NCBI RefSeq assembly: GCF_013113715.1
Contig: NZ_CP053344.1
Location: forward strand, 3,720,001 to 3,784,000
Length of the DNA: 64,000 nt
Source of the DNA: Herbiconiux sp. SALV-R1
Lineage (GTDB): Bacteria > Actinomycetota > Actinomycetes > Actinomycetales > Microbacteriaceae
Direction of reading: 5' to 3'
The first letter of the stretch is position 1. Each line of letters starts with the position of its first letter. The notes under the pieces were generated by a model. The model was not told the origin of the DNA. It was given only the letters and a program-made list of their open reading frames with translations, and made no database searches. This document shows positions 24,974-33,670 of this stretch, piece after piece. A program made the position numbers and the translations under genes.

Positions 24974-25861
24974 ATGAATGACACCGACCTCACCACTGCG
25001 CAGGGCTTCCGCTCGACCCCGCTGCGATCGTTCTTCGGGTACGTGCTCGGCTGTACTCTGCAGCTGCACACGGCGCTCTGGACCGAGGCGATCGGCACGG
25101 AGCCCACGAGCCCCCAGTTCGCCGTCCTCGAGGCATTGGCCGCCAAGCCCGGGAGCGACCAGCGCAAGGTCGGTGAGCTCGCGTACCTCGACAAGTCGTC
25201 GACCATGGACATCGTGCGCCGCCTCACCCGCAACCAGTGGATCAGCCGCGAACGAAGCGCCCTCGACACCCGGCGCGACGTGCTCACCCTCACCGCCGCC
25301 GCCCGCTTCGCCCTCGACCAGCTCCGCCCCGCCGCGCAGAGAGTGCAGAACGAGCTGCTGTCGCCGTTGGAGGAGCCGGAGCACGAGCCGTTCCTCGCCG
25401 ACCTGACCGCGGTCGGGAGGGCCGACCTCGACTCCACACGTGCCTGGACCAGCCAACTCCCCGGCGTGCTGGTGCGCCGCGCCCGCCAGGTGCACACCGC
25501 CCTGATCGGCGAGTTCGTCGGCAACGGAATCACGGGCCCGCAGCTGTCGGCGATGATCACCCTGACCCGCTCGCCGGGAATCAACCAGCGTGTGCTCGGG
25601 GAGATCGCGGCGCTCGACAAGTCCACGGCCGCCGACATCGTCTCGCGCCTCGACAAGCGCGGCTGGCTGCACCGCTATCGCGACCCCGCCGACGGACGCC
25701 GGCAGGTGCTCGAATTGACGGATGCGGGAGCCGAGGCGGCGCGCGATCTTGCGCCTCGCGTGCGTCAGGCCCAGGAGGGCGCACTCGAGCCGCTCGACCC
25801 GCCTCGACGCGAACGGTTCCTCGACGCCCTCACCCGACTCGCCCGCGTCGGCGACCTGTAG
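24974..25861 (+). CDS. Tandem double-domain MarR-family regulator
   Basis: 295 residues, about twice the usual MarR length. Two winged-helix copies are obvious. Copy 1 (about 30-150) has SPQFAVLEALA, DKSSTMDIVRRLTRNQWI and DTRRDVLTLTAA. Copy 2 (about 160-285) has GPQLSAMITLTRSPG, DKSTAADIVSRLDKRGWL and DGRRQVLELTDA. The wing and recognition helix are intact in both. A single chain could therefore mimic a normal MarR dimer. It lies divergent from the alpha/beta-hydrolase. The ligand is unknown, but MarR proteins near catabolic genes commonly sense aromatic acids. The frame is continuous, so this is a fusion, not a sequencing artefact. Confidence 0.88.
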   Translation: MNDTDLTTAQGFRSTPLRSFFGYVLGCTLQLHTALWTEAIGTEPTSPQFAVLEALAAKPGSDQRKVGELAYLDKSSTMDIVRRLTRNQWISRERSALDTRRDVLTLTAAARFALDQLRPAAQRVQNELLSPLEEPEHEPFLADLTAVGRADLDSTRAWTSQLPGVLVRRARQVHTALIGEFVGNGITGPQLSAMITLTRSPGINQRVLGEIAALDKSTAADIVSRLDKRGWLHRYRDPADGRRQVLELTDAGAEAARDLAPRVRQAQEGALEPLDPPRRERFLDALTRLARVGDL

Positions 25862-25916
25862 CTCGTGTCTCCCGCCGCCAGGGTGCCGGGCGCAGGGCGG
25901 CGGCTACGCGCATCCG

Positions 25917-26378
25917 TCACCGGGTGGGCACGGCGAGCACCGAGTCGGGAGCGATGAACTGGTGGGTGAGGCGCCGGTCGGAGATCAGCCACTCGCCGTC
26001 CACCCGCTCGTACGAGTCGGCGACGTCGGCGATCAGGAGCGGAGTGGTGACGGGGCGGGGGGCCGAACCGTCGTCTCCGAACAGGAGCAGCACCGACACC
26101 GCCGCGGCGCGGTCGCTCTCGGCGCGGAGCAGATGGAAGTTCGTGACCAGGTGGCGCGACACCCGTGGCCCACGACCCGTGCGCGCGGCGTAGACACCCG
26201 CGATCTCGTCGCGACCCCGGAAGCTCGCCCGCTCGAAGGTCAGCGTCGCATCGGGCGTGAAGAATGCCGCCGCACCGGTGCCGTCGTCGTGGTCGATCTC
26301 GTACCACAGCCCCACGACGAGTGCGTGCAGCTGCTCACGCGCATCCGCAGCTCGGAGCACATCGCTCGGCCGGTTCAT
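25917..26378 (-). CDS. SnoaL-like/NTF2-fold protein
   Basis: 153 residues of the nuclear-transport-factor-2/SnoaL fold (ALVVGLWYEIDHDDGTGAAAFFTPDATLTF, FRGRDEIAGVYAAR, SRHLVTNFHLLRAE, ADSYERVDGEWLISDRRL). The fold resembles the small subunits of ring-hydroxylating dioxygenases and many cyclases or isomerases. Last gene of a five-gene operon with a Rieske oxygenase, so it may be a small partner subunit or an accessory isomerase. ATGA overlap with the HpcH/HpaI gene (26375-26378) fixes the start. Confidence 0.82.
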   Translation of the reverse strand: MNRPSDVLRAADAREQLHALVVGLWYEIDHDDGTGAAAFFTPDATLTFERASFRGRDEIAGVYAARTGRGPRVSRHLVTNFHLLRAESDRAAAVSVLLLFGDDGSAPRPVTTPLLIADVADSYERVDGEWLISDRRLTHQFIAPDSVLAVPTR

Positions 26379-27142
26379 TCGTCGCTCCGCCCTCGCTGCG
26401 GCCGGCCCTGGAGACCACGCCGCGCACCCTCGCCGAGGAAGGTCACATCGCTGCCGACCATGGCGAAGCGGTAGCCACCCTCGGCCAGGCGGGCGGCGTC
26501 GACACCATCGACGGCAGGCGAGCCCAGCGCCAGCACACCGGAGGCAGCCCGCTCGACTGTCTCGATGTGCGACGCGAACTGCGGGCTCGCACTGTCGACA
26601 CCCGAGGAGAGACTGAGGTCGTAGGTGCCGATGAACAGCGCATCGATGCCGTCGACCGCGACGATGTCGTCGATGGCGGCCACGGCAGCCGGGCTCTCCA
26701 CCTGAGCGATGACGGTCAGCGTGTCGCCCGCACCCACGAGCTCCTCCTGCGTCGAGGTCGACCAGCCGCCGAAGCGTGTCGTGGGGCTGCCCCGGCGGCT
26801 GCCGCGTGGTGCGAACCGGCAGGCCGCGACCACCGCCTCCGCTGTTCGGCGGGAGTCGACGTGCGGCACGAAGACGCCGTCGGCACCCGCGTCGAGCGCG
26901 CCCTGCAGCTCGGCGACGCTGTGACCCAGCACGCGCACGAACGCCCTGAGCCCCACGCTCTGCGCGGCGAGCACGCCGAGCGCCATCGACCGGGCGTCGT
27001 GCAATCCGTGCTCGAGATCGATCACCACGAAGTCGTAACCGGCGAAGCGCACGACCTCCATGAGTTCCGGCACAGGCAGCTTCGACCAGGTGCCGATTCC
27101 GAAACGCCGGTCGCCCCACGGCGCCACCATGCTGGCGCTCAC
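26375..27142 (-). CDS. HpcH/HpaI-family aldolase
   Basis: 255-residue TIM-barrel class II pyruvate aldolase of the CitE/HpcH family. Recognisable are VVIDLEHG (metal/base region), AFVRVLG with the pyruvate-binding Arg, GADGVFVPHVDS, AQVESPAAV with the metal-ligand Glu, and FIGTYDLSLSSG with the second metal-ligand Asp. Such enzymes cleave 4-hydroxy-2-keto acids from aromatic degradation to pyruvate plus an aldehyde or keto acid. It overlaps the PDR reductase gene by ATGA, so translation is coupled. The substrate is probably the end product of the Rieske-initiated route. Confidence 0.88.
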   Translation of the reverse strand: MSASMVAPWGDRRFGIGTWSKLPVPELMEVVRFAGYDFVVIDLEHGLHDARSMALGVLAAQSVGLRAFVRVLGHSVAELQGALDAGADGVFVPHVDSRRTAEAVVAACRFAPRGSRRGSPTTRFGGWSTSTQEELVGAGDTLTVIAQVESPAAVAAIDDIVAVDGIDALFIGTYDLSLSSGVDSASPQFASHIETVERAASGVLALGSPAVDGVDAARLAEGGYRFAMVGSDVTFLGEGARRGLQGRPQRGRSDE

Positions 27143-28152
27143 AGATCGAGCACCAGGGTGTCGCTGAACGATCGGCTCACGCAGGTGAACACCGTCTGAT
27201 TCGCCTCGCGTTCTTCTGGGGTCAGGATCTCGTCACGGTGGTCGGCGAGCCCGGCCAGGATGCGCGTCTCGCAGCTTCCGCAGTACCCCTCCTCGCACGA
27301 TGAAGGAGCACCGGGAACGACCTCGCGCACGACGTCGAGGATGGAGCGGTCGACGGGCACCCGCAGACGCACTCCGCGACGCGGGAGCTCGATCTCGAAC
27401 TCCCGCTCGCCGCCCTCCGGCACAGGCTTCGGCGACCCCGGCAAGCTCGATGCGAACTTCTCGGTGGTCACGCGCACGCCGGGAGCCAGCCGGTGCACAG
27501 CCTCTTCGACGGCCTCCAGCAGCCGGGCCGGACCGCAGCAGTACACTGCGACACCGTCGTCGAACGAGGAAGCGAGTTGTTCGATGTCGAGCCGCCCACC
27601 CTCGTCGCGCGCCGCCAGATGCACACGACCCGCATCGAGCGCGCGCAGTTCATCGACGAAGGCCATCGTCGACAGCGATCGCCCGGCGTAGTGCAGTTCC
27701 CAGATGGCATCGGCCGGGAGACTGCGGATCATCGGCAGGATGGGGGTTACGCCGATGCCACCCGCGATGAACACGTAGCGCCCGGCCGGCCGCAGCTCGA
27801 AGTGGTTGCGCGGCCCCCGCACCTCGAGCACCCGGCCCACGAGGGCGGTGTCGTGGATCTCGAGCGACCCTCCGCGGCCCTGCTCTTCGCGCAGCACCGA
27901 GACGCGGTAGGTGGAGCGGTCTGCGACGTCGCCGCACAGCGAGTACTGCCGCACGAGACCGCTGGGCAGCACGATCTCCAGGTGGGCGCCCGGCTGCCAC
28001 TCGGGCAGCTCTGCGCCCGCCGGGTCGACGAGCACAAGGGAGACGACACCATCGGCCTCCCACCGGATCTCCCGCACACGCAGGTCGAGCCGTGGCGTGC
28101 CGGACATCCCCGGTGCCAGCGTGAGGGTGGAGCCCTGTTCTTCGGCGCTCAT
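27139..28152 (-). CDS. PDR/VanB-type oxidoreductase (oxygenase reductase)
   Basis: 337 residues. An N-terminal FMN/FAD domain (residues about 20-125; HLEIVLPSGLVRQYSLCG) is followed by an NAD-binding domain (FIAGGIGVTPILPMI, YCCGPARLLEAV) and a C-terminal plant-type [2Fe-2S] domain (CEEGYCGSCETRI and a late VFTCVSRS Cys). This is the domain order of phthalate dioxygenase reductase and vanillate demethylase reductase, which pass electrons from NADH to a Rieske oxygenase. The adjacent gene encodes such an oxygenase, 2 nt away. Confidence 0.93.
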   Translation of the reverse strand: MSAEEQGSTLTLAPGMSGTPRLDLRVREIRWEADGVVSLVLVDPAGAELPEWQPGAHLEIVLPSGLVRQYSLCGDVADRSTYRVSVLREEQGRGGSLEIHDTALVGRVLEVRGPRNHFELRPAGRYVFIAGGIGVTPILPMIRSLPADAIWELHYAGRSLSTMAFVDELRALDAGRVHLAARDEGGRLDIEQLASSFDDGVAVYCCGPARLLEAVEEAVHRLAPGVRVTTEKFASSLPGSPKPVPEGGEREFEIELPRRGVRLRVPVDRSILDVVREVVPGAPSSCEEGYCGSCETRILAGLADHRDEILTPEEREANQTVFTCVSRSFSDTLVLDL

Positions 28153-28154
28153 CG

Positions 28155-29318
28155 CTACCAGGTGTGCACGACGTTGGGGGTGCCGGACACGTAGTCCGCC
28201 AGGCGGCTCATGAACATGCGGCGCAGTTGGATGACACCCTTGTCGGACTGGGCGAGATTCTCCTTGCCGATGTCTGCGATGAAGCGCATGCCCATCTGCG
28301 CCACGTGATCCTCGATGTTCACCAGCAGGGGATGGTCAACGAAGTCGCGGAGGCTCTTCTCGCCGCGCAGAATCTGCTCCGCGCAGATCTCTGTGTCGGG
28401 GTACTTGGCGATCAGCGCACCCTGGCGCTCCTTGTACGCCCAGTAGCGCTCAGCTCCGGGCTCGTCTGTGTGAAGCGTCGTGACCTGGAAGCTCAGGTGC
28501 GTCTCGTCGTCGACGGGCACCCGCCACGCCACCTGCTCGAGGTAGCCGTCGCGCTGGCCGACGATGAGATGCATGGCGTTCGGCAGGATGACCATGGCCT
28601 CGGTCGGGTAGCCGTCGGCGTCGACCTCGACGGCCTTGATGCCGAGCTCGGAGCGCTCGATCGTGATGTCGCGCACCACTCCGACGCTCGCCGAGAATCC
28701 CACCTCGGTGACGGTGGGATCGCTCGACAGGCGGTGGGTGAACGGCACGTGGGCGAGGTCGAGCACGTTCTCGACATTGATGTAGTAGTTGCAGAGCCGC
28801 CGGTAGGTGCCGACGTCGTGCACGCGCGCGTTCTCCATGTCTCGGCCGTACTTCTTCGAGAAGCCGAAGATGTCGGGGAGGGCCGGCGGCTCTCCCGCCC
28901 CGAAGTAGCCGAAGATCAGGCCGTGGTGATCGGCGGCGGGGTACGTCGCGACGCGCGTACGCTGCACGAGGGTGCCTCCCTGACCCGGAGCTTCGAGGCA
29001 GGCGCCCGCGGAGTCGAACTTCCAGCCGTGGAAGAGGCATCGGATGTCGTTCCCCTCGACCGTGCCGAGGGAGAGGCGGGTCTGCCGGTGGGGGCATCCG
29101 GGCGCCGTGATGACGGGTGTGCCGTCCATGCCGCGGTAGAAGGTGAAGTCCTCTCCGAGGATCTTCAGTGGCTTCGCCTCTCCGGGAGCGAGGTCGGTCG
29201 AGAGCGCGACGGGCTGCCAGAAGTCGCGGAGATACCGCCCGGCTGCAGTGCCCGGCCCCGTGGGGAACGGGCTCAGGTCTTCTCGCACGGGTGCGGGGGG
29301 AACGACGGTGGCCATCAT
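28155..29318 (-). CDS. Rieske non-heme iron aromatic oxygenase, large subunit
   Basis: 387 residues. Rieske [2Fe-2S] ligands are Cys75, His77, Cys94 and His97 (CPHRQT and CLFHGWKFD). The mononuclear iron site is DLAHVPFTH, giving Asp187, His190 and His195. Length and spacing match the one-component-oxygenase group that includes phthalate 4,5-dioxygenase and vanillate demethylase, which take electrons from a PDR reductase as encoded next door. The reaction is ring hydroxylation or O-demethylation of an aromatic acid. The start at 29318 follows AGAGAGGAC and overlaps the cupin stop as ATGA; a longer frame upstream is not supported. Confidence 0.93.
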   Translation of the reverse strand: MMATVVPPAPVREDLSPFPTGPGTAAGRYLRDFWQPVALSTDLAPGEAKPLKILGEDFTFYRGMDGTPVITAPGCPHRQTRLSLGTVEGNDIRCLFHGWKFDSAGACLEAPGQGGTLVQRTRVATYPAADHHGLIFGYFGAGEPPALPDIFGFSKKYGRDMENARVHDVGTYRRLCNYYINVENVLDLAHVPFTHRLSSDPTVTEVGFSASVGVVRDITIERSELGIKAVEVDADGYPTEAMVILPNAMHLIVGQRDGYLEQVAWRVPVDDETHLSFQVTTLHTDEPGAERYWAYKERQGALIAKYPDTEICAEQILRGEKSLRDFVDHPLLVNIEDHVAQMGMRFIADIGKENLAQSDKGVIQLRRMFMSRLADYVSGTPNVVHTW

Positions 29319-30247
29319 GAGTCCTCTCTGTTGCTGTCGTAGTCGGATTGGTTCAGCACCCAGCCCCGGGCGATGAAGTCGTCGCGGGGCGGCGCGAAGA
29401 CGTCGACGAGCTCGTTCGTGCCGGGGCTCACGGCACGGGTGGTGTGCACGATGCCCGGGGGGATGATGGTGATCGACGGGCTCGTGACCTGCACGTGCTC
29501 GTCGGGCCGCCAGTCGCCGAGTCGCGCTGTCCACGGAGTGCGCAGGTGATGCACGTATTCCCCTGCCAGCGTCACCGACGCCTGCTCGAAGTCGGCGTGC
29601 TCGTGCGGGGTGAGGGAGTTCTCGTCGCGGGGGCCGAACTCGGGCTCGAACCAGTTGACCATCAGCGACTCCGTGCGGAAGATGCGCCCGAAGCGGCCGT
29701 CTGCGGGCGGGAGGTCGGCGAGCGGATGAACGCGCAGGGTAGACGGACCCGGCGCCGATTCCTCCAGTGGCGTGACCCTCGGGTCGGCGGTGGAGTACCG
29801 CTCGCTGTTGGTTGCACGATCGCGCACGGCCGAGGCACGCGCGGAGAAGACCCGCACGACGAACCCCGGCCGGAGGGAGGTCAGCGTCGTCGACCCCGCA
29901 GGGACCACGACGAAGGCCGGGCCCTCCACGACCTCCGTACCCGTGGCAGAGGCCACCTCGTACGCGGTGCCGGCGAGCACGAGGATGGCGTGCTCATCGG
30001 GCACCGACCTGGTCGGGAGCGACTCGCCGGAGTCCGTCCACGCGAGTGAGATGCACGAGTTCTGCCCACGGATGAACCACTCACGCTGCCCGACCGAGAC
30101 TCCTCCGGCGATGTATTCACCGTTCAGCTCGTACACCAGGGGCTCGCGGGGGACGGAGAGTGCCGCCCCCTGCGCCGGGTGCGCCGCGAAGACGTCATCC
30201 GACGCCTGATAGGTCTCAGCCACGTTGCCACTGCTCTCTGTCGACAC
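29315..30247 (-). CDS. Two-domain cupin protein
   Basis: About 310 residues with two cupin domains. The second contains a metal-type motif (TPHEHADFEQASVTLAGEYVHHL and a later PPGIVHTTR His). The first (FIRGQNSCISLAW, AILVLAGTAYEV) lacks clear His ligands. Function unknown; it could be an isomerase, a dioxygenase or a lactone-processing enzyme for the Rieske product. It is the first gene of the leftward operon. The start is uncertain: an ATG at 30292 lies upstream of the apparent promoter, so GTG at 30247 or 30223 is more likely. Confidence 0.75.
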   Translation of the reverse strand: MSTESSGNVAETYQASDDVFAAHPAQGAALSVPREPLVYELNGEYIAGGVSVGQREWFIRGQNSCISLAWTDSGESLPTRSVPDEHAILVLAGTAYEVASATGTEVVEGPAFVVVPAGSTTLTSLRPGFVVRVFSARASAVRDRATNSERYSTADPRVTPLEESAPGPSTLRVHPLADLPPADGRFGRIFRTESLMVNWFEPEFGPRDENSLTPHEHADFEQASVTLAGEYVHHLRTPWTARLGDWRPDEHVQVTSPSITIIPPGIVHTTRAVSPGTNELVDVFAPPRDDFIARGWVLNQSDYDSNREDS

Positions 30248-30261
30248 CACGGAACTGAATA

Positions 30262-30298
30262 GCTCCGTATAAGTACGAATCGGAGCGTACATCGTCAA
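30262..30298 (-). promoter_or_regulatory. Leftward promoter overlapping a repeated 15-bp operator motif
   Basis: On the minus strand TTGACG (30298-30293), 17 nt, TACTTA (30275-30270) form a promoter for the cupin-Rieske operon. GCTCCGTATAAGTAC (30262-30276, plus strand) covers the -10 box and contains CGTA-TAAG-TACG. GCTCCG also pairs with CGGAGC at 30281-30286. The same 15 bases occur at 39182-39196. Confidence 0.55.
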
Positions 30299-30395
30299 AA
30301 TCGGTAGCACAAGGCTTGTTTGAACGGTAATGTCGAACTCCTTCGAGTACGTACTATTGACCGCCGGTAATGATGCCGGATGAGAGGAAGCTCCC

Positions 30396-31304
30396 ATGAT
30401 CACGCGTGTCGGATCGATAACCCTCGACGTTCCCGACCTGGCGGCCTCGACGGCATTCTTCGTCGACAAGGTCGGCCTCGACGTGACCGATGACGACGGA
30501 TCGACCGCGTTCCTCCGTGCCGCCGATCGGCATCACGACCTGATGCTGCAGCAGTCGGCGACGGACGAGACAGCTCTCCGGCATCTCAACCTCGAGGTCG
30601 AGGGCGACCTCGCAGAACACGTCGCGACGGCGGTCGCGGCGGGAGCCATCGACATCGGCCCGATCAGCCACGCGGGGGTCGCCGAGGCTCACGTTCTGGA
30701 GATCCCCTTCGGCTACGCGGTCAAGCTGTACCGGGGCATGGAGACTGTGCCCGCCCCCGCCGCGGTGGCGCTCGAGCGACCGTTCCGGTTCTCCCACTTC
30801 AACATCGCCGTGCCCGAGGTGGCGCCCATGATGGAGTTCTTCACCGCCGCTTTCGGCCTGCTGCCCTCCGACTGGATCGGCAGCAGGGAAGACCCCTTCC
30901 TCGCCTGGCTTCACTGCCCGGTCTTCAACGCCCCGCACCACGGCGTGGCGGTGCTGAAGGGCGACCCCAGACTGCACCACATCGCGTTCGACTACGGGAC
31001 CCTCCCCGGGCTCGTCGGCCGGGTCGACAATTACGTCGACGACGAGCACTACCTGGTGTGGGGCCTCGGCCGCCATGGCACCGGGGGCAGTGTCTTCGCC
31101 TACACCGAAGACGCCTCTGACCTGCTCGTCGAACTCGACACCGGCATGATCTCGATCGGCGACGACCCGCGCTGGACCCATCCCCGGGTGTGGTCGCTCG
31201 AAGATCAGCGAGCCGTCGACGAGTGGGGCTCGGCGATTCCGGAGCGCTGGCTCGCGAAGCGCACCGCCTTCGTGCGCCCGTCCGACCAGGCCGTGATCCA
31301 GTGA
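30396..31304 (+). CDS. VOC-family protein, probable extradiol dioxygenase
   Basis: 302 residues with two vicinal-oxygen-chelate modules. The C-terminal module carries the expected iron ligands: His134 (FSHFNIAV), His194 or His195 (RLHHIAFDY) and Glu246 (LLVELDTG). The N-terminal module has lost metal residues, as in type I extradiol dioxygenases. It would open a catecholic ring produced by the divergent Rieske system. GAGGAAGC precedes the ATG. It is followed, with a GTGA overlap, by a class II aldolase/decarboxylase gene. The ring substrate is not identifiable. Confidence 0.85.
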   Translation: MITRVGSITLDVPDLAASTAFFVDKVGLDVTDDDGSTAFLRAADRHHDLMLQQSATDETALRHLNLEVEGDLAEHVATAVAAGAIDIGPISHAGVAEAHVLEIPFGYAVKLYRGMETVPAPAAVALERPFRFSHFNIAVPEVAPMMEFFTAAFGLLPSDWIGSREDPFLAWLHCPVFNAPHHGVAVLKGDPRLHHIAFDYGTLPGLVGRVDNYVDDEHYLVWGLGRHGTGGSVFAYTEDASDLLVELDTGMISIGDDPRWTHPRVWSLEDQRAVDEWGSAIPERWLAKRTAFVRPSDQAVIQ

Positions 31305-32014
31305 GCCGCGAACAGGTCTCCGAGGTCGTGAAGGGTAGTCGCGCCCTCGCCGCCGCCGGCCTCGACGACATGGTGTGGGGCCACGCCTCGGTGCGCGACC
31401 CCGAAGGGAGGGGGGCCTGGATGAAGGCCTCGGGGTGGGGCCTCGGCGAGATCGACGAGTCACGCGTGCTTCTGGTGGAACCCGATGGCGAGGTGCTCGA
31501 GGGCTCCGGCCGCCGGCATCTGGAGTACCCGATCCACACCGAGATCTACGCGTCACGGCCCGATGTCGGTGCCGTGGTGCACATCCATGCCCCGGCGGTC
31601 AACGCGTTCTCCTCACTCGACGTACCCCTGCGCCCGATCTCGCACGACGCCGTGCCCTTCGACCATCCGCAGATCCCCCGCTTCGGGCGCACGGGCGCCC
31701 TCATCGCCACGCGGGAGCTGGGCGCCGCTCTCGCGGAGTCCCTCGGCGGTGCGCGGGGCGTGCTGATGCCGCATCACGGCGCTGTCACCGTCGGGCCCAC
31801 CATGGGCATCGCGACCATGTACGCCGTGCTTCTCGAACGCGCCTGCCGCACCGCCCTCAGCGCGCTGGCGGCAGGCGGCTCGGCCAGCTGGTCCGACGAG
31901 GAGGAGACCGTCTTCAAGCGCGAGCAGGTGTGGAACCCCGCCCAGCTCGACGCCGGCTGGCAGCACCTGGTGCGGATGAGCGGGGTCCCGACGGTCAGCG
32001 GCGGCCCATCATGA
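31301..32014 (+). CDS. Class II aldolase/adducin-family protein, possible decarboxylase
   Basis: 237 residues. Zinc ligands of the family are visible in VVHIHAPAVNAF (two His) and PHHGAVTVGP (His); the catalytic acid is probably the Glu of HTEIYASRP; and GHASVRDPEG replaces the usual GNxS loop. Relatives include L-fuculose-phosphate aldolase and dihydroxyphthalate decarboxylase (PhtC type), and the aromatic neighbourhood favours the latter. The GTG start at 31301 overlaps the dioxygenase stop as GTGA, so the two are translationally coupled. The 3' end overlaps the convergent GMC gene by 20 nt. Confidence 0.85.
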   Translation: MSREQVSEVVKGSRALAAAGLDDMVWGHASVRDPEGRGAWMKASGWGLGEIDESRVLLVEPDGEVLEGSGRRHLEYPIHTEIYASRPDVGAVVHIHAPAVNAFSSLDVPLRPISHDAVPFDHPQIPRFGRTGALIATRELGAALAESLGGARGVLMPHHGAVTVGPTMGIATMYAVLLERACRTALSALAAGGSASWSDEEETVFKREQVWNPAQLDAGWQHLVRMSGVPTVSGGPS

Positions 32015-33617
32015 GGTCGACCCCACGTTCGGCCACCGCGCATGCCGTCGACTCGAAGGAGTTCGAGATCATGTGCGGCATCATCGAGACATCCATCACC
32101 CGGAGGCCGGCGACACCGCGCACCCGCAGATCGGGCGTGAGCACCGCCATCGGGTCGTCGTCGGCGCCCATCTTCGCGGTGCCGGAGGGGTGGTAGTTCG
32201 TACGCAGCGTGGCGCGGATTCCCTCGAGCAGGTCTTCGTCGGAGACGGCGCGCGGCCCCGGCACCAGTTCCTCGTCGATGATGTGGGCGATCGGCTCGGA
32301 CTTCGACGCCGAACGCAGGTACTTGAGCGCCTTGACGAACAGAGGGGCGTCTCGCGGATCGTTGAGCCAGTTGAAGTCGATCTCGAGGTCGGCGGCCGGG
32401 TCGGCCGACGCCAGCCGCACGCGGCCGCGCGAGTAGGGCTGCACGATGTTGGCCATGAGCGTGACGCCGTCGGTGTTCTTGCGGCCCTTCAGGAACTCAC
32501 TCCAGAGCATCGGCACGCAATAGATCTGCACGTTGGGCTCTGCGGTGGCGGTGGGGTCGTCGAGGTTGAGCATGGCGATGTGATCCGGCCCGTTCGAGGT
32601 GATGGGGCCGGTCTTGAACAGCATGTACTGCAGGGCGTTCTTCACGGCCCGCAGCCCGGTGTCCTCGCCGAAGATGCCGTACTTGCCCTTCGTGGTGCCC
32701 ATCCAGGACACGATCGGGTGGTCCATGAAGTTCTCGCCCACTCCGGGAAGATCGACCCGGCTCTCGATACCGAACTCGGCGAGGTGCTCAGCCGGGCCGA
32801 TGCCGGAGTGCATCAGGATCTTGGGCGTGACCAGGGGGCCGGCCGTGAGGATGGTCTCCTTCGAGGCGGTCGCCGACCTCATCCGGCCTCGATGCAGGTA
32901 GTCGACCCCGACCACCCGGTCGCCGGAGAAGCGCAGGGTGCGCACCTCGGCATCCGTGACGACGGTGAGACGCGGATGCCCCATGATCGGCTTGAGGAAG
33001 GCATCGGCGGCACTCACCCGGCGACCCTTCCGGGTGTGCACCTGCATCAGCCCGACGCCGTGCAGGTCGCCGGCACCGAAATCGGTCGTGTACCGCACGC
33101 CGCGGCGCTGCATCGTCTTCATGAACAGTTCGTTGGCCTCAGTGACGTAGCCCGGATCGTTCGCCTTCAGCGGCCCGTCGCCCCCGTGCGCCTCGTTGTC
33201 GAGCCGGCGGTTGCCCTCGTGACGCCGGAAGATCGGGGCGAAGACGTCCCATCCCCAGTCGAAGCCGCCCGCCGCCTCGGTCCAGCGGTCGTAGTCGGCC
33301 TTCGAACCGCGCAGGTAGGCCATGACGTTGATGGAGCTCGAACCGCCGAGGGTGTTCCCCTGCACGACGTGGATGCGACGCCCGTTCACCCGAGGCTGGG
33401 GCACCGAGTGGTAGTGCTTCGCCCACTTCTTGCCCGCCTTGCCCTGGATGATGGTGAAGACCAGTGCCGGCCAGCGGATGAGCATGCTCTTGTCGACCGG
33501 ACCACGCTCGAGCAGCAGGACCCGCGCTCCGTACTCCGTGACCAGGCGGTTCGCGGCAGCGCACCCGGCGCTCCCGGCTCCGACGACGATGTAATCGTAG
33601 GTGTCTCCATCGACCAT
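31995..33617 (-). CDS. GMC-family oxidoreductase (choline dehydrogenase-like)
   Basis: 540-residue FAD flavoprotein. The dinucleotide fold is VVGAGSAGCAAANRL near residue 10, GMC signature 1 is NTLGGSSSINVMAYLRG near 85-100, signature 2 is GPLVTPKILMHSGIGP near 260, and the catalytic His lies in NYHPSGTAKMG near 475, with a second His/Asn in HMISNSFESTA. It oxidises a primary alcohol, probably an aromatic or side-chain alcohol in this setting. The start at 33617 has GGAGAG upstream; a longer open frame to 33689 lacks support. It is divergent from a TetR gene. Confidence 0.92.
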   Translation of the reverse strand: MVDGDTYDYIVVGAGSAGCAAANRLVTEYGARVLLLERGPVDKSMLIRWPALVFTIIQGKAGKKWAKHYHSVPQPRVNGRRIHVVQGNTLGGSSSINVMAYLRGSKADYDRWTEAAGGFDWGWDVFAPIFRRHEGNRRLDNEAHGGDGPLKANDPGYVTEANELFMKTMQRRGVRYTTDFGAGDLHGVGLMQVHTRKGRRVSAADAFLKPIMGHPRLTVVTDAEVRTLRFSGDRVVGVDYLHRGRMRSATASKETILTAGPLVTPKILMHSGIGPAEHLAEFGIESRVDLPGVGENFMDHPIVSWMGTTKGKYGIFGEDTGLRAVKNALQYMLFKTGPITSNGPDHIAMLNLDDPTATAEPNVQIYCVPMLWSEFLKGRKNTDGVTLMANIVQPYSRGRVRLASADPAADLEIDFNWLNDPRDAPLFVKALKYLRSASKSEPIAHIIDEELVPGPRAVSDEDLLEGIRATLRTNYHPSGTAKMGADDDPMAVLTPDLRVRGVAGLRVMDVSMMPHMISNSFESTACAVAERGVDLMMGRR

Positions 33618-33670
33618 GTGACTCTCCAGCTTTCTTCGGGATCGGTCCGGTGACCGGATGTCGCTACACT

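Noticed and set aside
32073-33653. 526-codon plus-strand frame opposite the GMC oxidoreductase
   Set aside because: No domain or hydrophobic pattern; the GMC gene on the other strand has all family signatures.
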